Shown here: positions 1-9,171 of the stretch, in pieces
Position numbering within the stretch: the stretch's first letter is position 1
How the letters are laid out: each line of letters opens with the position of its first letter
Assembly: GCA_964511425.1 (NCBI GenBank)
Contig: CAZEFI010000001.1
Location: 1 to 64,000 of the forward strand
Source: Bin55 sp964511425
GTDB taxonomy: Bacteria > Pseudomonadota > Gammaproteobacteria > Pseudomonadales > Azotimanducaceae
Length of the DNA: 64,000 nucleotides
Direction of reading: 5' to 3'
The notes under the pieces: model-generated
Told to the model about the DNA's origin: nothing
What the model saw: the letters and a program-made list of their open reading frames with translations, nothing else
Databases searched by the model: none
Made by a program: the position numbers and the translations under genes

Positions 1-120
1 ATTTAATTCAAGATACCACCACCTAAATTTGAGGAGGCGAGTCAGTATTAAAACTGATTCACTACTCCATCTGTCAATTTAAAACGACAACTTCGTAAGA
101 CCCATTAACCACGCACAAAA

Positions 121-1821
121 ATGAGATTTAGCCAAACATTTATTCCTACACTTCGCGATATCCCTGCGAACGCCGAGGTCGCGAGCCACATCCTATTGCT
201 ACGTGGAGGATTTATTCGCCAACTAGGATCGGGACTGTACACATGGCTTCCGTTAGGTGTACGGGTGTTACACAAAATTGAGAAAATCGTACGCGAGGAA
301 TTAGACAAGAAAGGGGCTCAGGAAGTACTGATGCCCTTCGTACAGCCGGGCGAATTGTGGAGAGAAACCGATAGATGGGAGCAGATGGGACCGGAACTTC
401 TAAGATTGCAAGATCGGCACGAAAACGATTACTGTCTGAGTCCTACGCACGAGGAAGTCATCACCGAATTATTTCGGAAAAATGTCAAAAGCTATCGTGA
501 GTTACCTTGTAATTTGTACCAAGTCACCACGAAATTTAGAGATGAGATTAGACCGCGTTTTGGTGTTCTTCGTTCACGAGAATTCATTATGAAGGATGGA
601 TATTCCTTTCATCTCGACGAAAGTTCGTTGCATGAGACCTACGTCGCGATGCATGAAGCATATACATCTATCTTGACCAGACTCGCACTCGATTTTCGTT
701 CCGTCGAAGCGGATGCTGGTGTCATTGGAGATGATGAGAGTCGCGAATTTCACGTGCTAGCCGACTCTGGTGAAGACGCACTGGCATATAGTAAGACTAG
801 TTCCTACGCAGCTAATCTCGAAAAAGCGGAGGCTATCGCTATTGGACATGCGAACGGAGCTACCGAGTCACTGTCTAAGGTAGCGACACCTAACGTTAGA
901 ACGATAAGTGAACTTGTCGACATTCTCAGCGTACCCATCGAAAAGACAGTCAAGACGCTGATCGTAGAAGGCGAAGATACACCAATTGCATTGATCCTCC
1001 GTGGCGATCATGAACTTAACGGCACTAAGGCCGCTCGTCTCCCAAAAGTTGTTAGTCCTTTGAAATTTGCGAGTGAGAGCAAAGTTCGAGAAAATGTAGG
1101 TTGCGATATTGGGTCCATCGGTCCGGTCAAACTGAAGATTCCCTTCTTTGTGGACCGAAGTGCTGCTAGAGTTAACGACTTTGTGTGTGGAGCGAACGAA
1201 GACAATTATCACCTATCCGGTGTTAATTGGAATCGGGACGTGTCTTTACCCAAGTCCGCAGTTCAAGATCTTCGCATTGTCCAAGAAGGCGACCCGGCTC
1301 CCGACGGAAGTGGGCCGTTGTCGATTCAACGAGGGATCGAAGTAGGGCACATTTTTAAATTAGGTACTAAATACTCACGCTCCATGGATGCTTCCGTATT
1401 AAACGAACTTGGGGAATCGGTATTTCCTCCTATGGGCTGTTATGGAATTGGTATCACCCGCTTAGCTGCGGCGGTAATCGAACAACAGCACGATGCGATC
1501 GGTCCTCTTTGGCCTCTAGAAATTGCTCCCGCCCAGGTACACATCGTCGCATTGAACGTGTCGCGGAGTTCGATGGTCTCAGATACAGCTACCCAAATTT
1601 ACGACCAATTAACAACACAAGGTGTTGAAGTACTTTTTGATGATCGCGACGAACGTCCCGGTGTGAAATTTGCCGATGCTGATCTCATCGGCATTCCACA
1701 TCGACTCGTCATTGGGGAACGAGGCCTCAAACAGAAAACAGTCGAATACCAACTGCGACGAGAACCAAAGATCGTGGTAACGCTCGAGGAGGCAATTCCT
1801 ACACTTTTGCGAAACCTTTGA
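121..1821 (+). CDS. proS: Prolyl-tRNA synthetase (bacterial type with editing insertion)
   Basis: Cytoplasmic class II aminoacyl-tRNA synthetase that charges tRNA-Pro. The 566-residue length fits the bacterial ProS family (E. coli 572). The class II core is clear: motif 2 reads TKFRDEIRPRFGVLRSREF near residues 138-156, and motif 3 reads PPMGCYGIGITRL near residue 435. Between them, roughly residues 225-400, lies the INS editing domain that clears Ala-tRNA-Pro, recognisable from KTVKTLIVEG and LRGDHELN. The C-terminal anticodon-binding domain starts near VHIVALNVSR. The ATG start has no evident Shine-Dalgarno. The stop overlaps the region where tsaD could start, so the two genes are probably co-transcribed. 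Identification is very secure. Confidence 0.97.
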   Translation: MRFSQTFIPTLRDIPANAEVASHILLLRGGFIRQLGSGLYTWLPLGVRVLHKIEKIVREELDKKGAQEVLMPFVQPGELWRETDRWEQMGPELLRLQDRHENDYCLSPTHEEVITELFRKNVKSYRELPCNLYQVTTKFRDEIRPRFGVLRSREFIMKDGYSFHLDESSLHETYVAMHEAYTSILTRLALDFRSVEADAGVIGDDESREFHVLADSGEDALAYSKTSSYAANLEKAEAIAIGHANGATESLSKVATPNVRTISELVDILSVPIEKTVKTLIVEGEDTPIALILRGDHELNGTKAARLPKVVSPLKFASESKVRENVGCDIGSIGPVKLKIPFFVDRSAARVNDFVCGANEDNYHLSGVNWNRDVSLPKSAVQDLRIVQEGDPAPDGSGPLSIQRGIEVGHIFKLGTKYSRSMDASVLNELGESVFPPMGCYGIGITRLAAAVIEQQHDAIGPLWPLEIAPAQVHIVALNVSRSSMVSDTATQIYDQLTTQGVEVLFDDRDERPGVKFADADLIGIPHRLVIGERGLKQKTVEYQLRREPKIVVTLEEAIPTLLRNL

Positions 1822-1847
1822 AATATGCGCCAAGAGAATCGTCACAT

Positions 1848-2852
1848 TTGCTTGTCTTAGGTATCGAAACATCGTGCGACGAAACGGGTGTCGCGCTGTA
1901 CGACACCGAAAGAGGTCTTTGCGGTCAAAGCATCTTTAGTCAAACAGAACTACACGACATTTACGGCGGCGTTGTACCGGAACTAGCCTCGCGCGACCAT
2001 GTACGTCGACTCCTCCCGCTCATCCATAAAACACTTGCCGAGGCCCAATTTGATCAGCACGATTTAGACGCCATCGCCTATACCTCAGGTCCAGGTTTGA
2101 TGGGTGCGCTGCTGGTAGGTGCGGCTGTTGGGCGCTCCCTCGCTTGGGCGTTAGACATCGCAGCACTTGGGATACATCACATGGAGGCGCATCTGTTAGC
2201 ATCGTTACTTGACCGAATTCCACCCGAATTCCCGTTTTTAGCACTGCTCGTTTCGGGAGGGCATACACAACTGGTTTTTGTACGTGCAATAGGTGATTAC
2301 CTACTGTTGGGTCAATCGCTCGACGACGCAGCTGGAGAAGCTTTTGACAAGACCGCAAAAATTCTCGGACTGGGATATCCCGGTGGTCCTGAAATCTCAC
2401 GTATCGCAAAGTCCGGTGCACCCTCTCGGTTTAACTTTCCTCGACCCATGACAGATCGACCCGGATTAGACTTTAGTTTTAGCGGATTGAAAACCGCGGT
2501 AAAAATTGAAATTGAGAGGCATCTACCTCTTTCAACACAATGTAAAGCCGATATCGCTGCTTCGTTCGAACGCGCGATTGTGGACACGTTAATTATCAAA
2601 TGCGAACGCGCGATCGCCCAAACTAAGGTGAAGTCTCTGGTAGTCGCGGGAGGAGTTGCTGCAAATAAGATCCTTCGCTCGAGAACAAGAAAACTGGATT
2701 GTAAAGTCTATTTCCCCCCGGACGAACTTTGCACCGACAATGGCGCGATGATAGCATTCGCCGGACACGAGCGCTTGACCGCCGGCTTGACCGAACCACT
2801 AGCGATTCAAGTACGACCACGATGGAACCTCGATGGACTCGAACTAATCTGA
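1848..2852 (+). CDS. tsaD: tRNA threonylcarbamoyladenosine (t6A37) transferase subunit TsaD
   Basis: Transfers the threonylcarbamoyl group to A37 of ANN-decoding tRNAs, with TsaB and TsaE as partners elsewhere. The ASKHA-fold signature is present: LGIETSCDETGVALYD at the N-terminus, GIHHMEAH as the metal-binding HxxxH motif, LLVSGGHTQLV and VVAGGVAANKILR. I chose the TTG at 1848 because it puts MLVLGIETSCDE at the N-terminus as in the family and gives 334 residues (E. coli 337). The frame is open back to a TTG at 1818 that overlaps the proS stop, so a 344-residue form coupled to proS is possible. It ends 2 bp before the convergent cca stop. Confidence 0.96.
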   Translation: MLVLGIETSCDETGVALYDTERGLCGQSIFSQTELHDIYGGVVPELASRDHVRRLLPLIHKTLAEAQFDQHDLDAIAYTSGPGLMGALLVGAAVGRSLAWALDIAALGIHHMEAHLLASLLDRIPPEFPFLALLVSGGHTQLVFVRAIGDYLLLGQSLDDAAGEAFDKTAKILGLGYPGGPEISRIAKSGAPSRFNFPRPMTDRPGLDFSFSGLKTAVKIEIERHLPLSTQCKADIAASFERAIVDTLIIKCERAIAQTKVKSLVVAGGVAANKILRSRTRKLDCKVYFPPDELCTDNGAMIAFAGHERLTAGLTEPLAIQVRPRWNLDGLELI

Positions 2853-2854
2853 GA

Positions 2855-3949
2855 TCACTGTTCGATGAAGTGTGTCTTAATGTACTTCAATCGACGATTC
2901 TTTAGTTCAGTTCCATACTCTTCCGCCGATTTACCCACGACACGTAGAAGTTTAAGGTGTTTCACTAGGTTCCGAATCGCGGACAATTCGATACTCGAAA
3001 GAGCTTCTACGGCATCAATCAATCTCGTAAAGGCGTCGCCCGGTCTCATGGCGTGACTTTGAAAAAGTACATGCAACACGTCCTCTGGCGTCTTCCGTTT
3101 TAATTCACACAGAGTTTGGCCATGGCGTGCAACTTCGCGAATCAAGCGAAATGCTTTCCCAGGAACCTTTAGTTGACGACAGAATTTGTTTACCGTTTCT
3201 TCGTCGTGAAACCAACCAATGGCAGCGATTGCATTGAGGTGACGAAGCTTTTGTTCACGCATAATCCCCACCAAGCTCAATATCGTGAGATCACTAAACC
3301 ATGGATCGACCGCGCCGACTTTGCTTATGGTTTCAAAGAAACGATAGGGGGTGGGACCTCGCATCGCTTTTGCATATTCTGCCCAGACTCGTTCCGCGGA
3401 CAGAGTCGACAATTCTGCACTCATTTTCGTCATCATGTCCAGTGTCTCATGTGCAATCTCAAAGTCAGGTAATAAAGCCGCGAAACGAGCAACTCTATAA
3501 ACACGAAGAGGGTCTTCAATGAACGCTTCAGATACGTGTCGTAAAGTTTTCGATCTAAGATCTTCTAATCCGCGACAAGGATCGATAACCGTACTATCTT
3601 GTCTGATCGCGATAGCATTGATCGTCAAGTCTCGACGTCGAAGGTCATCTTCGATGGTGACGTCCGGACTGCTGTCAACCACGAAACCCTTGTGCCCCGA
3701 GCCCTGTTTTTTCTCGGTTCGAGCGAGGGCGTATTCCTCTTTGGAGATTGGATGTAAGAAAACTGGAAAATGCCCCCCAACTAGTGTGAATCCAGCTGCG
3801 TACATCTCCTCTGTTGTTGCGCCGACTACCACCCAATCTTTGTCTGTCTTCAAGTCGGTATGTAATAACTTTTCTCGTACAGCTCCTCCCACGAGGTACA
3901 CAGTACCTGGAACCCGTACTTGTCGGTTGGATGTTTCCCAATTGTTCAC
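2855..3949 (-). CDS. cca: CCA-adding tRNA nucleotidyltransferase
   Basis: Adds or repairs the 3' CCA of tRNA. The nucleotidyltransferase head is visible: YLVGGAVREKLL near residues 18-29, DKDWVVVGA, the TEKKQGSGHKGF segment, then RRRDLTINAIA and the IEDPLRVYRVARFAA core of class II CCA enzymes. At 364 residues it is shorter than E. coli Cca (412). I see no clear HD phosphohydrolase signature in the tail, so it may lack the phosphatase/phosphodiesterase activity. The start is GTG at 3949. It is the last gene of a minus-strand run lptD-surA-rsmA-apaH-cca, 10 bp after apaH. Confidence 0.95.
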   Translation of the reverse strand: MNNWETSNRQVRVPGTVYLVGGAVREKLLHTDLKTDKDWVVVGATTEEMYAAGFTLVGGHFPVFLHPISKEEYALARTEKKQGSGHKGFVVDSSPDVTIEDDLRRRDLTINAIAIRQDSTVIDPCRGLEDLRSKTLRHVSEAFIEDPLRVYRVARFAALLPDFEIAHETLDMMTKMSAELSTLSAERVWAEYAKAMRGPTPYRFFETISKVGAVDPWFSDLTILSLVGIMREQKLRHLNAIAAIGWFHDEETVNKFCRQLKVPGKAFRLIREVARHGQTLCELKRKTPEDVLHVLFQSHAMRPGDAFTRLIDAVEALSSIELSAIRNLVKHLKLLRVVGKSAEEYGTELKNRRLKYIKTHFIEQ

Positions 3950-3959
3950 AGGTAATAAG

Positions 3960-4772
3960 CTATTCAGTTGCCTCCGCGAAGACGCTGAATCGTTGATGAT
4001 CAGGCAATCTAAGAGCTGTCAATTGCCGTCCCCAGACACATCCCGTATCAATCGCGTGAATGTTTGATCGCCCAGTGCTCCCCTCTAGGCTCGCCCAATG
4101 ACCGAACACAATGTCTTCACTGAATTGCACGGGATAGTCAAACCAAGCTTGAAAACCGTTGGGACATCGATCTTTCGTTATTTCACTTTCGAAATTTAAC
4201 CTGCCATCCGGACTAATACAACGCATACGTGTGAAATAATTTGTGATCACACGAAGTCTGTCGATCCCAGACAATGAATCCGACCACACCGAAGGTTCAT
4301 CCCCATACATTTGTTGAAAGAATGCTTGCCTATTGATCCCACGCAAGGCATTGTGCACTTCCAGCGCAAAGCGGGTAGCTTCTGGTAGAGTCCAAATATG
4401 CGGTATTCCTGCATGTACGAGAACGTATCCTGCTTCTGTATGCAATAATGGGAACGCGCTCAACCAATGACACAGTTCCTCACAGTCGTCGGCTGCCAAA
4501 ACGTCTTGGAACGTGTCCGTTGATTGAACTGCATGTCCACCGAATACGATTGCCTGCAAATGTAGATCATGGTTACCTTGTACTACCACAATTGACGACC
4601 CTAACTCGCGAATGAATCGCAAGATGCTAAGGTTATCCGGACCGCGATTCACTAAATCACCAGTAAACCAAAGCCGATCCTTCTTCGGTTCAAAGCGAAT
4701 CTTCTTCAGAAGTTTGGTGAGCTCAATAAAACAACCTTGAGTGTCGCCAATTACGTATGTTGTCATCTGCAC
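3960..4772 (-). CDS. apaH: Symmetrical diadenosine tetraphosphatase ApaH
   Basis: Cleaves Ap4A to two ADP and can remove Np4 caps from mRNA. The metallophosphatase motifs are complete: GDTQGCFIEL near the start, GDLVNRGPDNL, VVQGNHDLHL, and the distal VLVHAGIPHIW, with GHWASLEG near the C-terminus. Its 270 residues match the family. An ATG at 4772 is followed two codons later by a second ATG giving the usual MTTYVIGDTQG start, so either is possible. Upstream rsmA lies 4 bp away. In many Gammaproteobacteria apaG sits between rsmA and apaH; it is absent here. Confidence 0.96.
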   Translation of the reverse strand: MQMTTYVIGDTQGCFIELTKLLKKIRFEPKKDRLWFTGDLVNRGPDNLSILRFIRELGSSIVVVQGNHDLHLQAIVFGGHAVQSTDTFQDVLAADDCEELCHWLSAFPLLHTEAGYVLVHAGIPHIWTLPEATRFALEVHNALRGINRQAFFQQMYGDEPSVWSDSLSGIDRLRVITNYFTRMRCISPDGRLNFESEITKDRCPNGFQAWFDYPVQFSEDIVFGHWASLEGSTGRSNIHAIDTGCVWGRQLTALRLPDHQRFSVFAEATE

Positions 4773-4776
4773 ATCG

Positions 4777-5517
4777 TCAAAAAGTTACGGAATCAGCGAT
4801 GCTAATGTACTCAGCAACAGACAGTTGATCAGCACGTAGTGAAGAGTTAATCCCTATACGCTCCCAATCAATCTGAAACGACGTTAGACTATTTGCTATG
4901 GTCTTTCGGCGTTGACTAAACGCATGTCGCAGAATCGTGTCGAACAAGACTGGATCATGAGCCTCGAGAGGCGTGGGTTTATACGTAAGTCGGACAAACG
5001 CCGACATTACTTTGGGCGGTGGTTCAAACGCGCTTGGGTCGACAAGGAACAATGGTGACACATCGAACAACCGTTGGATTTTGACGGATAAACGACCCCA
5101 TGCTTTGGTGCCAGGAATTGCGGCAATGCGATCAACAACTTCTTTCTGTAGCATAAGATGGACATCCACGCAATCTACAATGGAAGCCAATCGTAAGAGC
5201 AGAGGTGTCGAAACGTTGTAAGGAACGTTTCCGACCACCCGTCGAGCACGAAACAAGAGTGTATCGACTTTGAGGATGTCAGCTTGAACGATTTCGAGGC
5301 GAGGATACTGCTCGCGTAAATATCTGGTTAGATCTCGATCGATCTCAACCGCAACGACATGATTGGTCGCTCGAAGTATTTCAGCGGTGAGTTCACCACG
5401 CCCCGGTCCTATTTCAAGAATGTGATGTTCTGGTTGAATTGCCAGACCATCGTGAATCCTAGCTAGCGTAGTCTCGGCAACTAAGAAGTGCTGGCCAAAC
5501 CGTTTACGGGTTTTCAA
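4777..5517 (-). CDS. rsmA: 16S rRNA dimethyladenosine transferase RsmA/KsgA
   Basis: Dimethylates A1518 and A1519 of 16S rRNA using S-adenosylmethionine, a late step in small-subunit maturation. The N-terminal KTRKRFGQHFLV and the SAM-binding ILEIGPGRGELT are diagnostic, as is the catalytic VVGNVPYNVSTPLLLRL (NxPY type). FEPPPKVMSAFVRL and the AFSQRRKTIANSL tail complete the family signature. I prefer the TTG at 5517, which gives MKTRKRFGQ as in the family; the frame extends to a TTG at 5532. It follows surA directly. The usual neighbour pdxA is not between them. Confidence 0.96.
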   Translation of the reverse strand: MKTRKRFGQHFLVAETTLARIHDGLAIQPEHHILEIGPGRGELTAEILRATNHVVAVEIDRDLTRYLREQYPRLEIVQADILKVDTLLFRARRVVGNVPYNVSTPLLLRLASIVDCVDVHLMLQKEVVDRIAAIPGTKAWGRLSVKIQRLFDVSPLFLVDPSAFEPPPKVMSAFVRLTYKPTPLEAHDPVLFDTILRHAFSQRRKTIANSLTSFQIDWERIGINSSLRADQLSVAEYISIADSVTF

Positions 5518-5538
5518 CAAGACACGTAGCAATAAGCC

Positions 5539-6873
5539 TTAAAAAGAATTTCGGATGACTTTCACAAATGCTTCGGCGCGAATCTCTTGCAACCAATCTT
5601 TTTTCGTTTCTTCAAACAATCGGCTGTACAACGCGTTCATTGCAAAGTTATTCAGAGCTTGTTCGGTCACATCTGCTACTTTACGATCAAGCACTTCTAT
5701 CACATGCCATCCAACTCCTGATGCGAATACATCGGAGAGTTCGCCTACTTCCGTCGAATTCATGACCTCCAAAAATATCGGGTCTATTCCTCTTGTGTCG
5801 CCACTAATCCAACCAAGCTCACCGCCCTCGCGAGCAGAACCTGCATCGTCGGAATGTTGTTTTGCGAGTTCCTCAAAATCCTCACCATTGACGATTTGTT
5901 CGCGAATGTCCTCCATTTCTCTTTTTGCTTCGACCTCAGATTTGATTGCATCGGATTGAATGAGAATGTGTCGGACCAAAGTTTGCTCTTGGTCGGATTT
6001 CAAAGTTTGCTTGTCCAAAAGTTTGATGATGTGCAATCCACGCTCGTTCCGAATGGGATCTGAAACGTCACCTACTTCCATCTCGAGCACTGTCTCGACG
6101 AATAATTGTGGAATCTCCTCGGCACGACGCCATCCCAAATCACCACCTTCTAACGCTGTTGAGGCAGAAGAGTGGTTTACAGCCATAACCGCGAAATCTG
6201 CGCCTTCCCGAAGTTTATTGACTAAGTCGTCAGCATTCGATTGAAGATCCGTTGCATTTGTAGCATTCGAGCTATCTTGCGAAATAAGGATGTGTCCTAC
6301 TAGAAACCGATCAGACGCGAGAATGTCAAAATAGTCTAGTTTTCGAAAATCTTCGACGTCCTGTGGCGAAATATAGATTCGACTTCGAAGCAAGCGTCGT
6401 TGTACCTTGTCAATCAACAGTTGCCGATAAATAAGCTCTCGAAATTGGTTGTATGACTCTCCTTGCTGAGCAAGAAGTTCACGAAATTCTTCAATCGTCT
6501 TTTCATACTGAGATTGCGCGACCTCGCGAACCGCGTTGGTGACTTCTTCGTCAGTCACGACGATCCCGCGCAACCCAGCTTCTTGGATTTGAATACTTTC
6601 CAAGACTAAACCTTCGAGAATTTGCTCAACAACCTCTTCTTTGGGTGGGATCTGCGCAAGACCTGTTGCCGCCCAACTCGCTAAAACACTTTCATATCGT
6701 TCTTCGATCTCGGAAACCATTACCACCGAATCATTTACGATCACGGCGACGCCGTCTAACACCTCAACCTCAGCGTATGTCGAATATCCACCTATTAAAC
6801 AGGTAACCATCAGCATCAAGGTTTTAGAACCCTGATGGAATGATCGACAAATTTTCTTAATGTACTCAATCAT
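5539..6873 (-). CDS. surA: Periplasmic chaperone / peptidyl-prolyl isomerase SurA
   Basis: Periplasmic chaperone that delivers outer-membrane beta-barrel proteins to the Bam machine, with LptD as a major client. A signal peptide (LMLMVTCLIGGYSTYAEV) is followed by the SurA N-terminal helical domain from about residue 40 and two parvulin domains: the first around FLVGHILISQD to LHIIKLLDKQ (residues about 190-290), the second around LVRHILIQSD to WHVIEVLDRK (about 305-410). Both retain the GGELGW/GGDLGW segment. The 444-residue length is normal. An AGGAAG-like ribosome site precedes the ATG, and the gene starts 10 bp after lptD, its usual partner. Confidence 0.97.
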   Translation of the reverse strand: MIEYIKKICRSFHQGSKTLMLMVTCLIGGYSTYAEVEVLDGVAVIVNDSVVMVSEIEERYESVLASWAATGLAQIPPKEEVVEQILEGLVLESIQIQEAGLRGIVVTDEEVTNAVREVAQSQYEKTIEEFRELLAQQGESYNQFRELIYRQLLIDKVQRRLLRSRIYISPQDVEDFRKLDYFDILASDRFLVGHILISQDSSNATNATDLQSNADDLVNKLREGADFAVMAVNHSSASTALEGGDLGWRRAEEIPQLFVETVLEMEVGDVSDPIRNERGLHIIKLLDKQTLKSDQEQTLVRHILIQSDAIKSEVEAKREMEDIREQIVNGEDFEELAKQHSDDAGSAREGGELGWISGDTRGIDPIFLEVMNSTEVGELSDVFASGVGWHVIEVLDRKVADVTEQALNNFAMNALYSRLFEETKKDWLQEIRAEAFVKVIRNSF

Positions 6874-6883
6874 GGTACTCTTC

Positions 6884-9148
6884 CTAATAAACTTTAACGG
6901 GTGAGTTGATATTTCTATTTACAATTGATAGGACATTATCTCCAAAAGAAGTAAGTCCTTTCATGGACAATTCAAAGCGGATTCCAGTTCGGGATTGAAT
7001 CTGTTCTGATTGCAACCATTCGTAGCGAATGGTTCGATGCCAGAGTATGCGATATTCCATGCAACAACCTGAGAACTCTACTCCGACGTAAGAGTCTACG
7101 TGTGCGTCGTGTTCCCAGTCGTGGTGCCATCGTCCATACAGACTCCATCCTCGTGCCACTGGTACGGCTACATCAACATAACTTTGAAGGGTGGCCGCTT
7201 CTTTCTCGTACCGTAGCCAGCCATTCACTCGAGTCTGATCCTGTTGATATCTTATACGAAACTCGTTAGCTTCTTCCCGAATCAAATCGAAGTATCGAAA
7301 ATATGCAGCACTCCATTGTAAGTCTCCGGTCAACGAACCTAGAACTGCTAGCCCAAACGATGGTGTCTTGCGTTGGTTATAAAAAAAACTCTCCAACGGT
7401 GCAGAAATTGCTAACTGTATCTCTAGTTGCTTTCGATGTACAGCTAAGTCGACTAGGCTTGCGCGTAAACCTAGTGCGATCGAATGTACAGAAGGCAAAT
7501 GATCATAGCCTGTGATACGGGTCGGGTTTAAGATTGATTCCATCGTAACTGCGCGGGGACCTACATCAAAAGAAAACGGTAGTCTCCCGTTTCCCGAATC
7601 TCGTTTCACATACACAAATCTTGGTTCCAATGCTTGCATCGACGAAGCTACCAGCGAAGCCTTACGATCAAATTTAAGGTTTGAGTCTATTAGGAAAGTC
7701 GTAGTGTGGCGGGTGTGATGTTCTCCTTGCAACCCAAACCAAGTGTAAGCTCGCGAACCCTCGAAATTCATACTTCCCCAAGTTTTTCGAATTGGAAATT
7801 GAAGAAAAACATTTCCGTGTCGGCGTTCAACATCAAATTCGTCTGTAAGACTCGCAGACTTAAGCCTTGCTAGATGAGTATCAAAACCAACATTAAACCC
7901 GTAAACTGCAATTTGGTGTCGATATTCGATATGTGGTATTTTTGATACTGACGTACCCCAGTATCGAAAAGGTTCAAATCGCTCACTCAGAACATTGAAC
8001 TGGTAGTCCCTACCTAGCTTAGACACATAAGCTGTTCGCCAGAGTCCAACGCGCCCAAGATCGTCAATCGAGCCTCCAAAATCACGTAAAAAATCTTCGT
8101 CACTAACAAAAGAGTAATCGATATCGCCCAACCATCCATCGACTGCAAAGCTATGCTGAACCCCTACGTACCATCGGCGTGAAGATTGTTCCGATGTCAC
8201 CGGTGTACGGTCAATCCGACTCGTCAAAAACTCTAAATACTGGTCATCCGACGGCAAAAAAACTGCATGGAACTCTGAATTTGAAACCCGAGTGAGGTAA
8301 CGAAATTCCGTCTCCAAACTATGATTTTGTTGTGATGACAATCGAGGTGTTAAGGTCAAATCATAGTTCGGTGCTAAATTTATGTAAATGGGTAGAGCAA
8401 GTTCATAACCACGTAAGCTATTGCGTTCAAAATTGGGCGGTAACATACCAGTGGTCCTCGCACCAGTGAGAGGAAAGCGCAAGTAGGGCACATAGAAAGT
8501 CGGAAGTTTCGCAATACTGAGTTGCACGTCTCGCGCGATGGCAATATTTTGGTTTCGATCTAAACGTATGCGACCTGCTGAAAGAAGCCAAGAATTGACC
8601 CCTGGCGGACAATATGTGATGGACACTTTTTCAAAATCCGCGCTCAGATCGCTCGCAGTAAGATGTTCCGCTGTTCCACGATATCCGTCTTTGAGGAGAA
8701 CAAAGTCGGCTCCCTGTACTTGAAGAAATCTAGCTTTAGCTTCAATGGTCGTCGCAGCAACACGTAACGCAAAGTTCTCATTTACGATGGTCATACCTTC
8801 CTGCGTTTTGAAAATCTGGTTTTCCGTATCGACTTCTAGTTGTGTCGTCAATAGGAACATATCACCAAGCTGTAAATTAACATCTCCTGACAGCCTGGTA
8901 ACACCTTTCAAATCAAGCTCTGCATGGTCTGTACGCACCCGAATTTCATCTTCGTTTGACGCGTTCTCTTGCTGACCTACTAACAGATTTACATCATAAT
9001 ACCCTTCGCATACCCCTGTTTCTGCGGTACGCCAAAGGCTTTTCGCGAAGTCAGAATCTGCTAACGTCGACGTTGACACAACACAAAATAACAAGGCGTA
9101 GGTGTATCCTGTCAAACAACAGCTATGTTTGCTCAATTGATCAATCAT
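6884..9148 (-). CDS. lptD: LPS-assembly outer-membrane protein LptD
   Basis: Outer-membrane translocon that inserts lipopolysaccharide into the outer leaflet together with LptE. A signal-peptide-like N-terminus (YALLFCVVSTSTLA) precedes an LptA-like periplasmic domain at roughly residues 60-165 (DHAELDLKGVTRLSGDVNLQ, VRAATTIEAKARFLQVQGA), then a long aromatic-rich beta-barrel. Cysteines fit the disulfide pattern of the family: C47 in the mature N-terminus, YCPPG before the barrel, and an adjacent CC pair near the C-terminus. The 754-residue length is within the family range. It heads the operon with surA. Its ATG lies only 23 bp from the divergent amgK ATG, so its promoter must overlap the start of that gene. 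Confidence 0.95.
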   Translation of the reverse strand: MIDQLSKHSCCLTGYTYALLFCVVSTSTLADSDFAKSLWRTAETGVCEGYYDVNLLVGQQENASNEDEIRVRTDHAELDLKGVTRLSGDVNLQLGDMFLLTTQLEVDTENQIFKTQEGMTIVNENFALRVAATTIEAKARFLQVQGADFVLLKDGYRGTAEHLTASDLSADFEKVSITYCPPGVNSWLLSAGRIRLDRNQNIAIARDVQLSIAKLPTFYVPYLRFPLTGARTTGMLPPNFERNSLRGYELALPIYINLAPNYDLTLTPRLSSQQNHSLETEFRYLTRVSNSEFHAVFLPSDDQYLEFLTSRIDRTPVTSEQSSRRWYVGVQHSFAVDGWLGDIDYSFVSDEDFLRDFGGSIDDLGRVGLWRTAYVSKLGRDYQFNVLSERFEPFRYWGTSVSKIPHIEYRHQIAVYGFNVGFDTHLARLKSASLTDEFDVERRHGNVFLQFPIRKTWGSMNFEGSRAYTWFGLQGEHHTRHTTTFLIDSNLKFDRKASLVASSMQALEPRFVYVKRDSGNGRLPFSFDVGPRAVTMESILNPTRITGYDHLPSVHSIALGLRASLVDLAVHRKQLEIQLAISAPLESFFYNQRKTPSFGLAVLGSLTGDLQWSAAYFRYFDLIREEANEFRIRYQQDQTRVNGWLRYEKEAATLQSYVDVAVPVARGWSLYGRWHHDWEHDAHVDSYVGVEFSGCCMEYRILWHRTIRYEWLQSEQIQSRTGIRFELSMKGLTSFGDNVLSIVNRNINSPVKVY

Positions 9149-9171
9149 GACTTTAAAATTTTGGTTTGATT
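9149..9171. promoter_or_regulatory. Very short divergent spacer between lptD and amgK
   Basis: Only 23 A/T-rich bases separate the two divergent start codons. On the plus strand TTGCTC at 9129-9134 followed 17 bp later by TTTAAA at 9152-9157 could serve amgK. On the minus strand TTGAGC and a downstream TTAAAG about 17 bp apart could serve lptD. Both would place transcription starts within a few bases of the start codons, leaving no room for a Shine-Dalgarno. These elements are weak by-eye matches. Confidence 0.35.

Noticed and set aside
3519..4067. A 182-codon plus-strand ORF opposite cca and apaH
   Set aside because: It is antisense to two well-identified genes, and its translation shows no domain.
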